This document shows, one piece after another, positions 10,296 to 20,321 of a DNA stretch of 64,000 bases (within the stretch, counting starts at the first letter, position 1; every line of letters begins with the position of its first letter). Under the pieces are notes generated by a model. The model worked only from the letters and a program-made list of their open reading frames with translations. It searched no databases and was not told the origin of the DNA. Origin of the DNA: Pyrenula massariospora. Taxonomy: Eukaryota > Ascomycota > Eurotiomycetes > Pyrenulales > Pyrenulaceae. A program made the position numbers and the translations under genes. Location of the stretch: positions 310,001 through 374,000 of the forward strand of contig JAGFMI010000013.1 of NCBI GenBank assembly GCA_021030905.1, read 5' to 3'.

Positions 10296-10845
10296 TTTGC
10301 GTTGTTACCATACACTGGCCAAAATTGTGTGAATCTCCTTCGTCTCATATTGTAGAAATGCCATGGCAACTTAGCAAGAGAGATCGGGTTTCCATAAAAG
10401 TAATGAAAAGCTCAAAAATGATTAAATTCTATGCCGACTAGAATATTCTTGACAAAAGTATCTGAGAAGTACGTTTTACTTTGGTGTCGCAATAAATCTC
10501 AATGCCAAGCCAGTGACGGCATGGCCTGTCTCTTCACAGTCCTTTCTGACTAAACTCCCATCTCTTCGACTGCGTATTTAATGTTAAAGTCTCAATACTA
10601 GTATAATACAGCCAAGAGGACGTCTATGTCTAATACACAACACACGGTCATCTCTAGACCCGGCCTAGTAAACACTAAGGCCATGCGACGCTATGTCCCA
10701 TCTCCTAAGTAATGCAAATCTAGGGTATCAAATAATGAGAAAATTCAATCAATCCATTAAACACCAGACCTTTTAGTGCTCGCTTGAGCCACTTCGCACC
10801 CATACCAATTCCAGTATACTAGAATTAAACATATCAACTCCAACT
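10296..10845. other. Intergenic region, no gene seen
   Basis: About 550 bp between the Las1-like start and the ubiquitin protease stop, both on the minus strand. It should contain the Las1-like promoter and the protease 3' UTR. It is AT-rich compared with the neighbouring coding regions. Confidence 0.5.
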
Positions 10846-13119
10846 TCATACGGCCGACACAACCGATGGTGAGGTAGGCAGGGCGAAACTATCCTGACTA
10901 CGACCTTCGTGAGAGCGAGAGAGGCCACGCTGCTCTCCGGCAGTGCGTAAAACAAACCCTGTACTGGACGGAGATGACGGATAGGCAGATCGAGGATTTT
11001 CATCAGCTTCTACTTGGCTTTCGCATTCGGAAGTCTCCACCTCTGATGGTTCTGATGATATTGGAGGCTGGAAGTTCACTGAAAAAGGATGAGTATTGCC
11101 AGTGGCTGCAAAAGGATGAGGTGTCGCTATATCTGCATAGAATGTCGACGGTACCTTGTTTTCAGAAGGAAAATCTGCCGCAATATTTGAGTTTGGTTTA
11201 GGACCCGAATCTTCTGGCGGTGGCGTTGGAGGCAGCGGTATTTGACATGGGTCAGCCACATCATACCCAGAGACGACTTCCGCCTGTTCGACAGTGTCAA
11301 GTGATCCTGTCTTGAATAGAGAAGCTTCATCCATTTTCATTGCCGGCGGAGCCTGCTCGGAAACAAGATTTGAGGCCACAGCTTCGTAGAACAGCATGAA
11401 AACTCCACCCTGACACAAGAGAGTTTCCTCAGAAATTTCGGCTACGTCGGCGTCACTGAGCTCAAACCAGTGCTCAGAGAAGGAAGGGCCGTCTGTCACA
11501 CATTGAGCGCTATCGCTGGAGCTGTTCGCGGTAGACAATTTTTTGTAGGCAATGTAATGTCCATTTTCATGTCTGCCATAATGCGTAACGACAGCACGAA
11601 GCTCATAAGGTCTCCTGACCTTGCTGCTTTTAACACAGGAAGTCCCCAGCAGTGATTTGGCTGGGTCCATGATCCAAGTCTCGAGATCGGAATTTGTGGG
11701 ATTAGCACCGAGTGCCCATTCACTGAGGTCCAAATTGAGCGGAAACCGCACCGCTCTATTGTTCTTGTACTGAGCCCCCGTCATTTCATCGAACACGCTT
11801 CGGTTGACGTGTATCGTAAGGCACTCTGGCGGCCGGCATATCACAGCTTGCTTCGATTTGGTAGAAGATATGCGATCCCTAGCCGGAATGTGGCATTGCT
11901 TGGTAAGCATAGACTCTGAGAAATCTTCGGTGGAGAGCGCCTTGTCAATCTGCGCTAAGCGGGCACCAGCCAGAGTCTTGAACATCTCTGGATCTCCATG
12001 GACGCCAGCTTCTGATTCAATTAAGAGGCGCTGCACTTGAGACCTTTTCTGAAGGAGGGTACATTTAGCACATTCCACGTCTTGGATTTGTTCGAGAGCT
12101 GTATAGTCATCCAAACAGTCCCTGACATCATACTCCCATCGATTTGTCCCGAGCGTAACAGTGAGACAATTGAATGGGATTATAGATAGTCCTTCAGCGT
12201 ATCCACATTTCATACACCCGACACGCTGTGCAAGGAGGCCTTCCAAGGGATTCGTAACTGAGGTTTCCGTGGGCTGAGATAAAATCTTGTGTACTCCTTT
12301 CGCGCCATCTTTCGTAAACCCTACATCTTTTAAATGCCTCAGGATAGCTCTGTGTCTGTTTGCCCATTTCGAGCTTTCATTTTCTACTTCTGCGACAACC
12401 TTTGAAAAATATTCTTGCGCATCCTGTTGCTGCCAACTGCTCATAGACTTTAGCGCCGGTGGTGTCCACAACGTTCTACCATTATTCTCGCCACTATTGA
12501 GCAGCTGCATTATCCTATCCAAAGCAGTATGTGTAGGTAAATCGGCCTCATCGTCTTCGTCCAAGTGACGGGCAATAAATTTTTGAAATGCCGGCAGTGA
12601 CGACAGCCCCTGTAACATGCTATTTTGGTAGCAAGAATTATCCCAATTCCCTAACCCTGCTGGCTTATTACTCTTGATTTCGAGCGGCAAGCCTGTCAGT
12701 GTTTGAGCTCGACGAAGCAAAGGTGTGCCATCAAGGCCGAGTATCCTCTCTAACGCGGCGCTTTTAGCCTGCAGGTTTTCTCCTCTTTTAGCGCCGAATT
12801 TTGGAGCTTTGCTGTCCTTCATAACTCTCTGATCTACGACCGAGATCAGGCGTGACGGTGTAAGGCGGACCAACGACTCCCATAGAAAACGCTTGGTTGT
12901 TTCTGGCCACAAATCGAAAAAAGTTATGCCGGCGACACATAGGGCAATAAGGACAGCCGCGTTAAGTAGGGGTGACTGAAGCAGTGTAGTAGGCTCGGAA
13001 GGGATAGAACGTATGGGTTGATACGATGCGAACTCCGGGTGGCTCATCATGGAGATGTGGGAATGCGGCGGACCTGAATTTGGCGCGGAGTTGCATGCGT
13101 GCGAGTAAAAATTGTACAA
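10846..13119 (-). CDS. Membrane-anchored ubiquitin-specific protease (Ubp1/Ubp16/USP30-like)
   Basis: Deubiquitinating cysteine protease of the USP family, 757 residues in one exon. A hydrophobic segment at about 50-68 (LLNAAVLIALCVAGITF) near the N-terminus would anchor it, as in yeast Ubp1 and Ubp16 and animal USP30, with the catalytic domain facing the cytosol. The Cys box is GLGNWDNSCYQNSMLQGL with Cys163; the usual GNTCYMNS is changed to DNSCYQNS. A zinc-ribbon-like pair (CMKCGY) and later CAKC occur in the fingers region. The His box is THYGRHENGHYIAYKKL near residue 520, followed by WFELSD and a Gly-Gly-Val-Phe-Met-Leu-Phe-Tyr end. The last 170 residues are polar and rich in Pro and Ser. 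Met24 or Met25 (MSHPEFASY) is an equally likely start. Substrates cannot be read from the sequence. Confidence 0.88.
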   Translation of the reverse strand: MYNFYSHACNSAPNSGPPHSHISMMSHPEFASYQPIRSIPSEPTTLLQSPLLNAAVLIALCVAGITFFDLWPETTKRFLWESLVRLTPSRLISVVDQRVMKDSKAPKFGAKRGENLQAKSAALERILGLDGTPLLRRAQTLTGLPLEIKSNKPAGLGNWDNSCYQNSMLQGLSSLPAFQKFIARHLDEDDEADLPTHTALDRIMQLLNSGENNGRTLWTPPALKSMSSWQQQDAQEYFSKVVAEVENESSKWANRHRAILRHLKDVGFTKDGAKGVHKILSQPTETSVTNPLEGLLAQRVGCMKCGYAEGLSIIPFNCLTVTLGTNRWEYDVRDCLDDYTALEQIQDVECAKCTLLQKRSQVQRLLIESEAGVHGDPEMFKTLAGARLAQIDKALSTEDFSESMLTKQCHIPARDRISSTKSKQAVICRPPECLTIHVNRSVFDEMTGAQYKNNRAVRFPLNLDLSEWALGANPTNSDLETWIMDPAKSLLGTSCVKSSKVRRPYELRAVVTHYGRHENGHYIAYKKLSTANSSSDSAQCVTDGPSFSEHWFELSDADVAEISEETLLCQGGVFMLFYEAVASNLVSEQAPPAMKMDEASLFKTGSLDTVEQAEVVSGYDVADPCQIPLPPTPPPEDSGPKPNSNIAADFPSENKVPSTFYADIATPHPFAATGNTHPFSVNFQPPISSEPSEVETSECESQVEADENPRSAYPSSPSSTGFVLRTAGEQRGLSRSHEGRSQDSFALPTSPSVVSAV

Positions 13120-13550
13120 ATTAGACTTTGGAGAAGAAATAGAGCGGAGAAGAGCGTTCCGTGGTCGAAACTATGTCGGTCGAAAGTATGTACCTCAAGC
13201 ACCTGCAAACAAAGCTGATATAGCAGGTGGCAAGATAGGCAGGTGTCCCGTAAGTGATGGCTGCGCTCCAATCAGAAATCACATCGCAGCCCGCCTCTCT
13301 AAGGTACGCAGGCCAACCACGTTCAAGCCAAACGTAATTATAGACAACCCATTCTTTCTGACCGGCTTCATCGCCAACGACTTGAGAGAAATATATTTCT
13401 GCGATGTATGCATTCCTCTATCCTTACACACCGGACTCATCTTGACGAGTACACAAAATCCGCCCGCACAATGTTCCTAATTAGCTGTCGCCCAAAATCC
13501 CTGAGCCTTTAAGCATTCCCACAAAGTTCTTACTCCGACCGCTCTGTACC

Positions 13551-13853
13551 ATGGAACAGCTTCGTCTTATCAGCCAAGCCCGACGCCAGCTGGCGCAAGG
13601 GCACATTGGCCATGACCTCGAGAACATTGACTTCATGCGCCATCTCACGAGCGCAGTGAGTGGTAGGTGTGTCTCGAGAAATTGTTGTTACAAGTGTTTT
13701 AGTACAATTGGGTCGTTGATGAGTGACGCATATGCTTTGAATAATTTTTGTTACAGGTGCTTTACTACAATTAGGAGGTCAATGAATGATAGATGTGCTT
13801 TGAGAAATATGTTACACTTTGTAAATACACTTCGTGAGATTGATAAGCGATAG
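13551..13853 (+). CDS. Possible small ORF with in-frame 21-residue repeats
   Basis: A 100-codon frame opens with ACC ATG G, a strong start context. The first 35 residues (MEQLRLISQARRQLAQGHIG...) look like a normal amphipathic, codon-balanced exon. A GTGAGT donor-like site follows at 13656. Beyond it the frame runs through a 63-bp tandem repeat, so the peptide repeats every 21 residues with CYKCFSTI and CYRCFTTI. Either this is a small Cys-rich repeat protein, or only the first part is an exon and the repeat is intronic or untranslated. A downstream acceptor (CCTAG at 13966-13970) would give an immediate stop. I do not recognise the protein. It converges on the gene at 14063. Confidence 0.25.
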   Translation: MEQLRLISQARRQLAQGHIGHDLENIDFMRHLTSAVSGRCVSRNCCYKCFSTIGSLMSDAYALNNFCYRCFTTIRRSMNDRCALRNMLHFVNTLREIDKR

Positions 13854-13935
13854 ACATGCATTGGAAAATGTTTGTACCAAGCGTTCAGCGCGATTAGGGA
13901 ATCACTGAGTGACAGACATGCTGTGAGATAAGACC
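13656..13935. repeat. Degenerate tandem repeat, 63-bp unit, about 4.4 copies
   Basis: Units begin near 13656, 13719, 13782, 13849 and 13905. The best pair is exactly 63 bp apart: TTACAAGTGTTTTAGTACAA at 13688 and TTACAGGTGCTTTACTACAA at 13751, and both are followed by TTRGG. Later units drift (GTGAGATTGATAAGCGATAG, then GTACCAAGCGTTCAGCGCGA). Each unit starts with a word like TGAGTGACAGACATGCTTTG. Copies diverge progressively left to right, and the last is cut short. No target-site duplication or terminal inverted repeat is evident, so this looks like a minisatellite rather than a transposon. Confidence 0.75.
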
Positions 13936-14062
13936 TCTCCTTTCCCCTTGCCTAGTGATCACTCATGGTACCACGGAACTGAAGTGTAGATGTATCATGT
14001 AAGCGCAACCTTTCCTATGTCGGAAGCAAGATGGGACCATTGACTGACAGTACAGGCGTTAT

Positions 14063-15340
14063 TCACGCTCCGTTAGCGATGGCCTTCTTGTTGCCAGTTG
14101 TGGGACCAATAACATGCCCATCCTTTGCTCCGACTTTCACGGTTCGACCATCCACCAGGTTGAAGGTGTAGTAGGGTTGATGCTCGGGAATCTTCACTTG
14201 ATCAAACTCCTCAAAGAGTTCGGCGTCCTTGAAGGGAATTCGGTACCCAGCATGGTGCATGGCCTTGACCGCAGGCCTAATGTCGATAAGGCCGTCTAGC
14301 TTGAATTTTTCCTTGCCAATGTCCGGCAAGTCCCCCAAGAACACGGGCTCCTCCCAACCATCGCGACCCTTTGATTTTATGTATGCGATGCCGTCTTTGG
14401 TCCAAAGCGTAATGAAGAAATAAAGTGGCTCGAGCCGGTCATCCACGGACGATGCTTCGGCCCAGAAGAGTGGTGTTGTGTAGACATTGAGCACCTCTGC
14501 TTCGGGTCTGATCTTCCTCACAATATCAAGCGCCTCGTTGATACGGCCGAGGAATGTGAGCGTCTCGTCAGGGGTCGCTGAAGTCGCGCTCGCCCCATTG
14601 TCGATAGCACCCAGCCCGCGAGCCGAGGTTATAGAGGTAAGTGGCCAGTGAGCATGCACAACGTAGATTGTGCGGACAAGGGCTAGGCCTAGATCACCGT
14701 GTGGGGGCAGAGATGGGATCATGTCCACGAGAATTTCCGTAGTACCTGCAGCCATGACTTTGAAGGTCCAGATGAGGTTCCCATGCGCAACAAAGGCGTT
14801 TTCCAACTTGAGCTGATGTTTGTTATAATCGAGATCAAGGGACCCGGTTGAAGAGGGAGGAAGTGACTCCTTGATCGTGAAAGTACCTCCCACAAGTGTG
14901 TCGATGGCAATAGGTTCGTTGGTGACTGCGTCAAGTGTCGTTGAGACGGCAGAGGCGCCTATCTGCTTCGTAGCGGAGCTAGAGATTGGTTCAGGCAATC
15001 CAGGACCATGGAGGTTTAGCCATTTGACCTCGACTGCCACGCCTTTTGGGTAGTTTTGCGTAACGATAATAACCTTTTTAGACGGAAGATTGATGGGTAA
15101 ATTGCGAATGTGAAAGGATTGTTGATATTCGTAATCCACCATGAAGTCAAGCTTTGCGGGCTCAATGGGTGGATAAAAGCCATTTAAGGAGAATTCTAAG
15201 CCTCCAACAATGAAGGGATTCTTCTCGAAATGAATCCCAAATGTGCCATAGGGGACTTCACCTTTAGCAAATAGTGTCAACATTGATTTGAAATGATCGT
15301 AATCAGCACGAAGCTCATTGGCAGAAATGGGATGCGACAT
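14063..15340 (-). CDS. Unidentified 425-residue protein
   Basis: A single-exon frame of 425 residues with normal codon use, starting MSHPISANELRADYDHFKSM (A at -3). I do not recognise the family. There is no signal peptide or membrane segment. The sequence alternates short hydrophobic strands with glycines and prolines (IHFEKNPFIVGGLEFSLNGF, VIIVTQNYPKGVAVEVKWLN), suggesting a mostly beta fold. A second half contains LGRINEALDIVRKIRPEAEV and YFFITLWTKDGIAYIKSKGR. It ends with a Gly/Lys tail. The length and the intact frame argue for a real gene. It sits at the left edge of the gene-poor accessory stretch and is convergent with the small repeat ORF. Confidence 0.75.
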   Translation of the reverse strand: MSHPISANELRADYDHFKSMLTLFAKGEVPYGTFGIHFEKNPFIVGGLEFSLNGFYPPIEPAKLDFMVDYEYQQSFHIRNLPINLPSKKVIIVTQNYPKGVAVEVKWLNLHGPGLPEPISSSATKQIGASAVSTTLDAVTNEPIAIDTLVGGTFTIKESLPPSSTGSLDLDYNKHQLKLENAFVAHGNLIWTFKVMAAGTTEILVDMIPSLPPHGDLGLALVRTIYVVHAHWPLTSITSARGLGAIDNGASATSATPDETLTFLGRINEALDIVRKIRPEAEVLNVYTTPLFWAEASSVDDRLEPLYFFITLWTKDGIAYIKSKGRDGWEEPVFLGDLPDIGKEKFKLDGLIDIRPAVKAMHHAGYRIPFKDAELFEEFDQVKIPEHQPYYTFNLVDGRTVKVGAKDGHVIGPTTGNKKAIANGA

Positions 15341-16876
15341 TGTGAGGGCTATGTCAAGTAGGCTGATAGATCTTCGAAGCTTGTAGACTTTTAACGATTG
15401 AATTGGGGAGAAGCTTGGTGACGAAATAAAGTAAGGAGGGCTGCCAGCCTTCTTTATGTATTCGTGAATCCGCCTCCTGTCTTCCCAATTTCCGGATTTC
15501 AGCCCTCAAGCTTCCCAGTGTTGTACTTTGTCTATCCTCTGTATTTTGGTGTCCTGAACCTTGCTCTCAATTGAGATGGGATACTAAATAGCGCTTTTCG
15601 TCAATCTTCAAAGTCAGAGATAAGTTGCCCAAATGGGCAAGAGAGTTGTGGTATATCAGCTGACAACTCGGTTTTTCTGCAGCCACACCCATCTCATCAC
15701 AGCTGAGTTTTTAAGCTATTACGGTGATCCCAAAATTTCATTAAAAAGGTTGCAATGAGCCGAAATCATCGGCAGAGTTAGGACCTTGTGTCCAGGGGTC
15801 TGAACCATTTCCGAAAGATTGAGCCCTTGGAAACGCCACATGAAAAGAATCAGAGCTGAAAATTAACGATAGTAGCATCTCAATGCCCTGTGTATGCCCT
15901 CATAGATCGTTTAGTGTAGGTTCACCTTGGTGGTGGTGTCATCCTCGTAGATCATGATGCAGGTACGTACCGTCAACCATACTAGCAGCGACTAAACCAA
16001 AGCCACCGCGGCCCGATCCAGCGACACTGACGTGCGCACCTCAAGCTTGATTTGTGAAGAGTTGTATACTCTCCCCTCCGGGCGCGATCAGGAGCTAATT
16101 CTAGCCATGAAAAACTGAAGGGTGTTTGCTAAACGGGTTGTATGCAATATAAGCTTTACCGTCTTTGGCGGGAGTGGCTGATTGAAGCGATCATTTTCAG
16201 TTAGCGCCCAGCCGAATTGGTTGTCTTCAGCTTCTTTGTGTCCAGCCACATCTTCAACAGTCTACAGAACAAGAAGTCAATGCCGGCAAGACGATCGTCG
16301 CGATCGTCATGTTTGTTCCGATGAGGTTCTGGTAGCTTCCATCGTCTAATTTTTCCTGTTTCGGACGAAAAGCTCCACGGTCGGCGCTTCGTAGCAGACG
16401 ATCACGCAAAATGATGAGAGTGACGTGAAGAGAGTCCTCATAGCTCCGTGCCGGAGGTCGGTCTATGTAACAAAGACATTTTCAAGGCGGATAGATGGGA
16501 GAGACAGTTCGGCTTGAAAGCGCCTTGCACATTGGCCGAAATGGTCTGTCGCGGTCTCTTGATACCTTGCGTCATATCCGTATGAGGCTAGAGACGGCTT
16601 TGCAAGATCGTGCGCCAGCTGATATTGTGTACGAGTCCTATCATAGTTAGCTAATAAGCTTCAAATCAATCAATGTTGATGGCTCACACATGTCCCTGAG
16701 CACTGGAGCCTAGATTGGACAAATGTGCGTAAGAATAAATCGGAAGGTCTTTGCGGTTAAGGATTCGGTGAGGCAAAACCAACGGCGCTGCCCTTGAGAG
16801 GGACCCTCGAGGCCCCTTGCTCAAAAGTCTCCTAAATCACTCCTACTCTACTTCAACCGTCATCACTGCTCATCTC
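15341..16876. other. Gene-poor stretch, possible decayed coding remnants on minus
   Basis: About 1.5 kb with no supportable gene. Two minus-strand stretches read like exon pieces: 16463-16646 (YDRTRTQYQLAHDLAKPSLA... and on to LENVFVT) and about 15970-16035 (AGSGRGGFGLVAASMVDG, followed by a GTACGT donor-like site). Frames between them are broken by stops and I could not join them into a model. They may be remnants of a lost gene or chance open frames. Confidence 0.3.
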
Positions 16877-17917
16877 TCAACGGGCGCCTATGGACCGAAT
16901 CAATCTTCCTTCGGCAAAGCCAGCTCCGACCGGAACCACCCGCCAGCCGCGATCCTTGAGCCTCGCCAACAACGCGTAGAACACGACACTCCAGGCATTG
17001 CGAATCGAAATCCAGGGGCCCTCAATCTGAGCCAATTGCCTCCACGAGATAGCTCTGCCAAATCCCGGGCCCCAAGGATGTGCGATGTCCTCGAGCTTCC
17101 ACGGGGGAAGCTGGCAGAAGTCATGGAGGATGTTTAGAGCAGGTAGGCCCCTGAGCGAATCTATGCCGAGAGTGAGGCCGCTGAGATCATCTGGGGGGCC
17201 CGCGTTGTCCAGAAAGGTCGGTTCCAAAAATGTTGACAGAAATGGGTCCAGCAAGATACTGCAGACAGTGACTGTGGCCCAGATCATTGCTCGAGGATAG
17301 CCGGGATAAGAAGCCCGACGGGGCGTCGGGTCGTATGTCTTGACCAAGGTGCGGGCATCTCTGCAACCAAGAGTGGGCCCCATCATGATGTTGTTGGCTG
17401 GATCCCACCACTCTTGATATTGACCTTCAACCATGTAAGGAAATGTCGGTCGTTCGGCCTGTGGAATGTAATCTGCAGGCCATTCTTCACGTGGCGGATC
17501 GGGACGGAGCTGCCACCGAGAGCTGCCACCACGGCCATCATTATCACAGTAATAACGGAAATTCCCCCTCGGCTGCTCCGTACTTTCCGCCGGGAAAATC
17601 TCTGGATCATCTTGCGGTGTGACATCCCTCATCTCCACAAGAGACGTGAAGATGTCTTCGAGGCGGTCAGCAACCGCTTCCCCTTCAAACTGTTGAGGAA
17701 TGGCCTTGAAGATTGAGCGAAAAATGAAAATATTGTACGGATCATTTCGATCGCGGAGCATCGATAGTGCGCTTCTCGCCATCTGCCGAGCTCCATCTAG
17801 TCCTTTTGGAACCGTATTTCCGGGTCTGACTCGACATGATCGATGAATATAATAAGTAAATGGATCCACACATGAAACGACCGTTACTAAAGTGAGCAAC
17901 ATTGTCGATTTATTCAT
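16877..17917 (-). CDS. Secreted protein resembling fungal metalloproteases with a lost HExxH site
   Basis: Single-exon frame of 346 residues with an N-terminal signal peptide (MNKSTMLLTLVTVVSCVDP), so probably exported. The layout resembles fungal secreted M35-like and related putative peptidases: an N-terminal helical region (ARQMARSALSMLRDRND), a central Pro-rich part with DNDGRGGSSRW, and a C-terminal region with NILHDFCQLPPWK followed by AISWRQLAQIEG and NAWSVVFYALLARLKDRGW. In active relatives the equivalent of LHDFCQ is an HExxH zinc site; here Glu is Asp and the second His is Gln. If the alignment is right, the protein is probably not a zinc protease. Its accessory location next to a Zn2Cys6 regulator suggests a lineage-specific secreted protein. 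The function is not established. Confidence 0.6.
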   Translation of the reverse strand: MNKSTMLLTLVTVVSCVDPFTYYIHRSCRVRPGNTVPKGLDGARQMARSALSMLRDRNDPYNIFIFRSIFKAIPQQFEGEAVADRLEDIFTSLVEMRDVTPQDDPEIFPAESTEQPRGNFRYYCDNDGRGGSSRWQLRPDPPREEWPADYIPQAERPTFPYMVEGQYQEWWDPANNIMMGPTLGCRDARTLVKTYDPTPRRASYPGYPRAMIWATVTVCSILLDPFLSTFLEPTFLDNAGPPDDLSGLTLGIDSLRGLPALNILHDFCQLPPWKLEDIAHPWGPGFGRAISWRQLAQIEGPWISIRNAWSVVFYALLARLKDRGWRVVPVGAGFAEGRLIRSIGAR

Positions 17918-18738
17918 CTTACTTGAGAGATTTATACAGAAGACCGCTTGAGGATCAACGTTCTGAAAACCGATAGGAGGTCTTCTTTGCTAACTTAAGA
18001 TGACCTTGGAGCGGTGGGCCACAGCAACATCCATTTCTGGCGTAGTGGGTTGGATCGTGAATTCAAGGGCCTGGCGCAGTTGGCATGATTTCTATGGGCC
18101 TTGTCGGAGACGACGTTTTTTTCCTGTGCCGTGCATGTTCACACAAAGAAAGCGAACGGCGATTCGATGATATGGATGGGTAGCCACATGGCTCCCTTGC
18201 CCCTTCTGCCGAGGCTAGCTCTAAACCTAAAGCGAGCTTATGCCAGTACTCAGCCAGCGCATAGAGCGAAGTCACATTCAACACTCTGCCGGGCTCAGAA
18301 GTCTCAGGGTTGGATGAAAAGCATTTCGTAGACTCTCAGCCCCGGGGCTTGGAGGCGTGGTTGCTTGGACTTGCTCGGAACTACGCCGAGAGGAGCGGTG
18401 ACTTCTTCGTGATTGGTACAAAATCGAGGCGGTGACCCCTTTCTGAACACTTTCAGCATCTTGACATGCTATAGTAAACCTTACTGGACAAAAAAAGAAG
18501 AAGCCAGGTGTGGATTTGCGCTAAACCCAAAATGGGCCATATGTGCGAGCTGTGCTCTAGGTAGGTAAGCCCCGAAGTTCTTGATCGCCATCTATGCTTT
18601 CTTAGGTATCATGTAGTTCGATCGACCGAGATTATAGGTAGCACGCGTATTTGATGAGGTGGCGACGTCGGCGGCGTTCTATGGACAAAAACCCGCGTCC
18701 GGACGCCGGGTGTAATCTCCTAACCGCTGGCCACTGAA
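17918..18738. other. Intergenic region, no gene seen
   Basis: About 820 bp between the secreted-protein start and the Zn2Cys6 regulator stop. It should contain the secreted-protein promoter. Only short unrelated frames are visible. Confidence 0.5.
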
Positions 18739-20321
18739 TCATCCAGTCTGCACGCTCGCTGAACCATTCTCCATCGATGGGCGCCTGAATCTTGATCCTG
18801 ACCACCGTTCCATTTTGAGCTGCAGCCATTCCTTGTATTCAGGCGGGCATGCAGAGGCCGCCTGTTCAAGAAAAAATGGCATGTAAGCCAGCGTGAAGAT
18901 TCCAGTAATAGACACTGTAATGTTGTCTATCGCTGGAAGGCATTTGCAGATTTCTATGGCGGATGTGCGACGCTCTGCTTCCAAAATAGACGGCGGCACC
19001 GACGAGCTCGTTCGGAGCAGGATTTGGTCGACTATGATAAGAAAGCTGTGGTGAAGACAAAGTGTTCTCGGAGCAAGAATGTCTCCGAATTCGACGCCAT
19101 CAAATTCGTAAACGGTCTCGGGACATTGACTTGGTCCAGAGACTTCGCTAGGAGCCTTCGAAATTGCTTCTAGTACTTGGACATAATGTTCGAGCGCCTT
19201 GATCCCTGCCTTTCTTAGCCTCAATGCTCTGGTCGAAATCTTGGAAACATCAGCTCCTTGGGTGATGGTGGTGATCGCATCCTGCAGCAGCCGAGGACCT
19301 TCTACTTGGCACGCAAAGAATGCGTGATACGCATTATCAGAGGCAAACCATGGGCCATTTTCGTCGGCTCTGTCTATAACTGTCTGCCAGGCTGGCTCAT
19401 CTAAGAAACAGGGTTTCTGATCCTTGTACGCTAAGACGACCTGTCGGTCGGCCTTGCTGTCAGCGCCAGAGGTCTAGCAGAGTTGACCAATACGCTCACC
19501 AGAATATCTCTCATTACAATATAAATGAAGGGATTGCGGCCAAACATATAAGATTGTGGACCCTCGATCTTCATAATCTGTTCCATAGCCCGGGCATGGA
19601 ATATCCAGTTCTGTTCACTGAACCCAATTTCCTCAAATTCTTTTAAAGCTAGTCGCTTTACCCCACGAAAGAGGAAGGCATCGTAGAATTCAAACATAGA
19701 AAGAGTCAGGATGCAGTTCTGTATCGGAAGCCGACTGTCCTTATTGGGATTTTCGATTGATAGACGCAGGCCATGAAGTGCCTGACTATAAGCTTGTCGG
19801 CACCTAGAAACGAGCGTGCCTCCATGCACTAAGGCTCTATGGGCTGTTGTGAGAGCACGACAAGCCAAGATCACCAGTGGTGCGACCTGAGATCTATACA
19901 TCTCACTAAACCAAAGTTTCGTCCAGAACAGCTCCGGTTTTATATCTTCAAAGAAAAGATCCATCAATTGAGCATCTTCTGGATCCAAGCTTTCATAGAG
20001 TGGTCGGGACTGGCGCTCCTGCAATACTTGCACATCCAATGAAGACAGCTCGGTGAAGGTAAACATCGGCCTTAGAACTGATAGCGTAGGTTCGGATCTG
20101 AAGCTCTGAGAAGCTTGGCTGCTATAATTTGTCTCCGCTGTTGAGCTTTGTCTGTCACGCTGCCGTCTTGTAGGTGTCAGAACCACAAAGCGAACTTCTT
20201 TCTCGAAGCCGGGGCATTCTTGGCCATAAGTCGTACACTTTCGGCATCTGGGGCGCGTCAAATCGCACCGAATCTTTCTTTCAACACACTTTCGGCAGCC
20301 TTGGCTTGTTGGGCCGACCAT
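18739..20321 (-). CDS. Zn2Cys6 fungal transcription factor
   Basis: Nuclear DNA-binding regulator. Two exons, 19500-20321 and 18739-19452, joined in phase 0 across a 47-nt intron, give 511 residues from MVGPTSQGCRKC; an in-frame ATG at 20390 would add 23. The binuclear cluster is complete near the N-terminus with spacing C-x2-C-x6-C-x6-C-x2-C-x6-C (CRKCVERKIRC and CRKCTTYGQEC). A basic linker follows (TPTRRQRDRQ), then a helical middle region of the fungal-specific type (LDPEDAQLMDLFFEDIKPEL, LACRALTTAHRAL, ILTLSMFEFYDAF). The C-terminal exon carries FLDEPAWQTVIDRAD and a further helical part. Target genes are unknown. The nearest neighbour is the secreted protein at 16877-17917, and no biosynthetic core enzyme lies nearby. 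Confidence 0.88.

Noticed and set aside
16877-20321. Secondary-metabolite cluster around the Zn2Cys6 regulator
   Set aside because: No polyketide synthase, peptide synthetase, terpene cyclase, P450 or transporter gene is present nearby.
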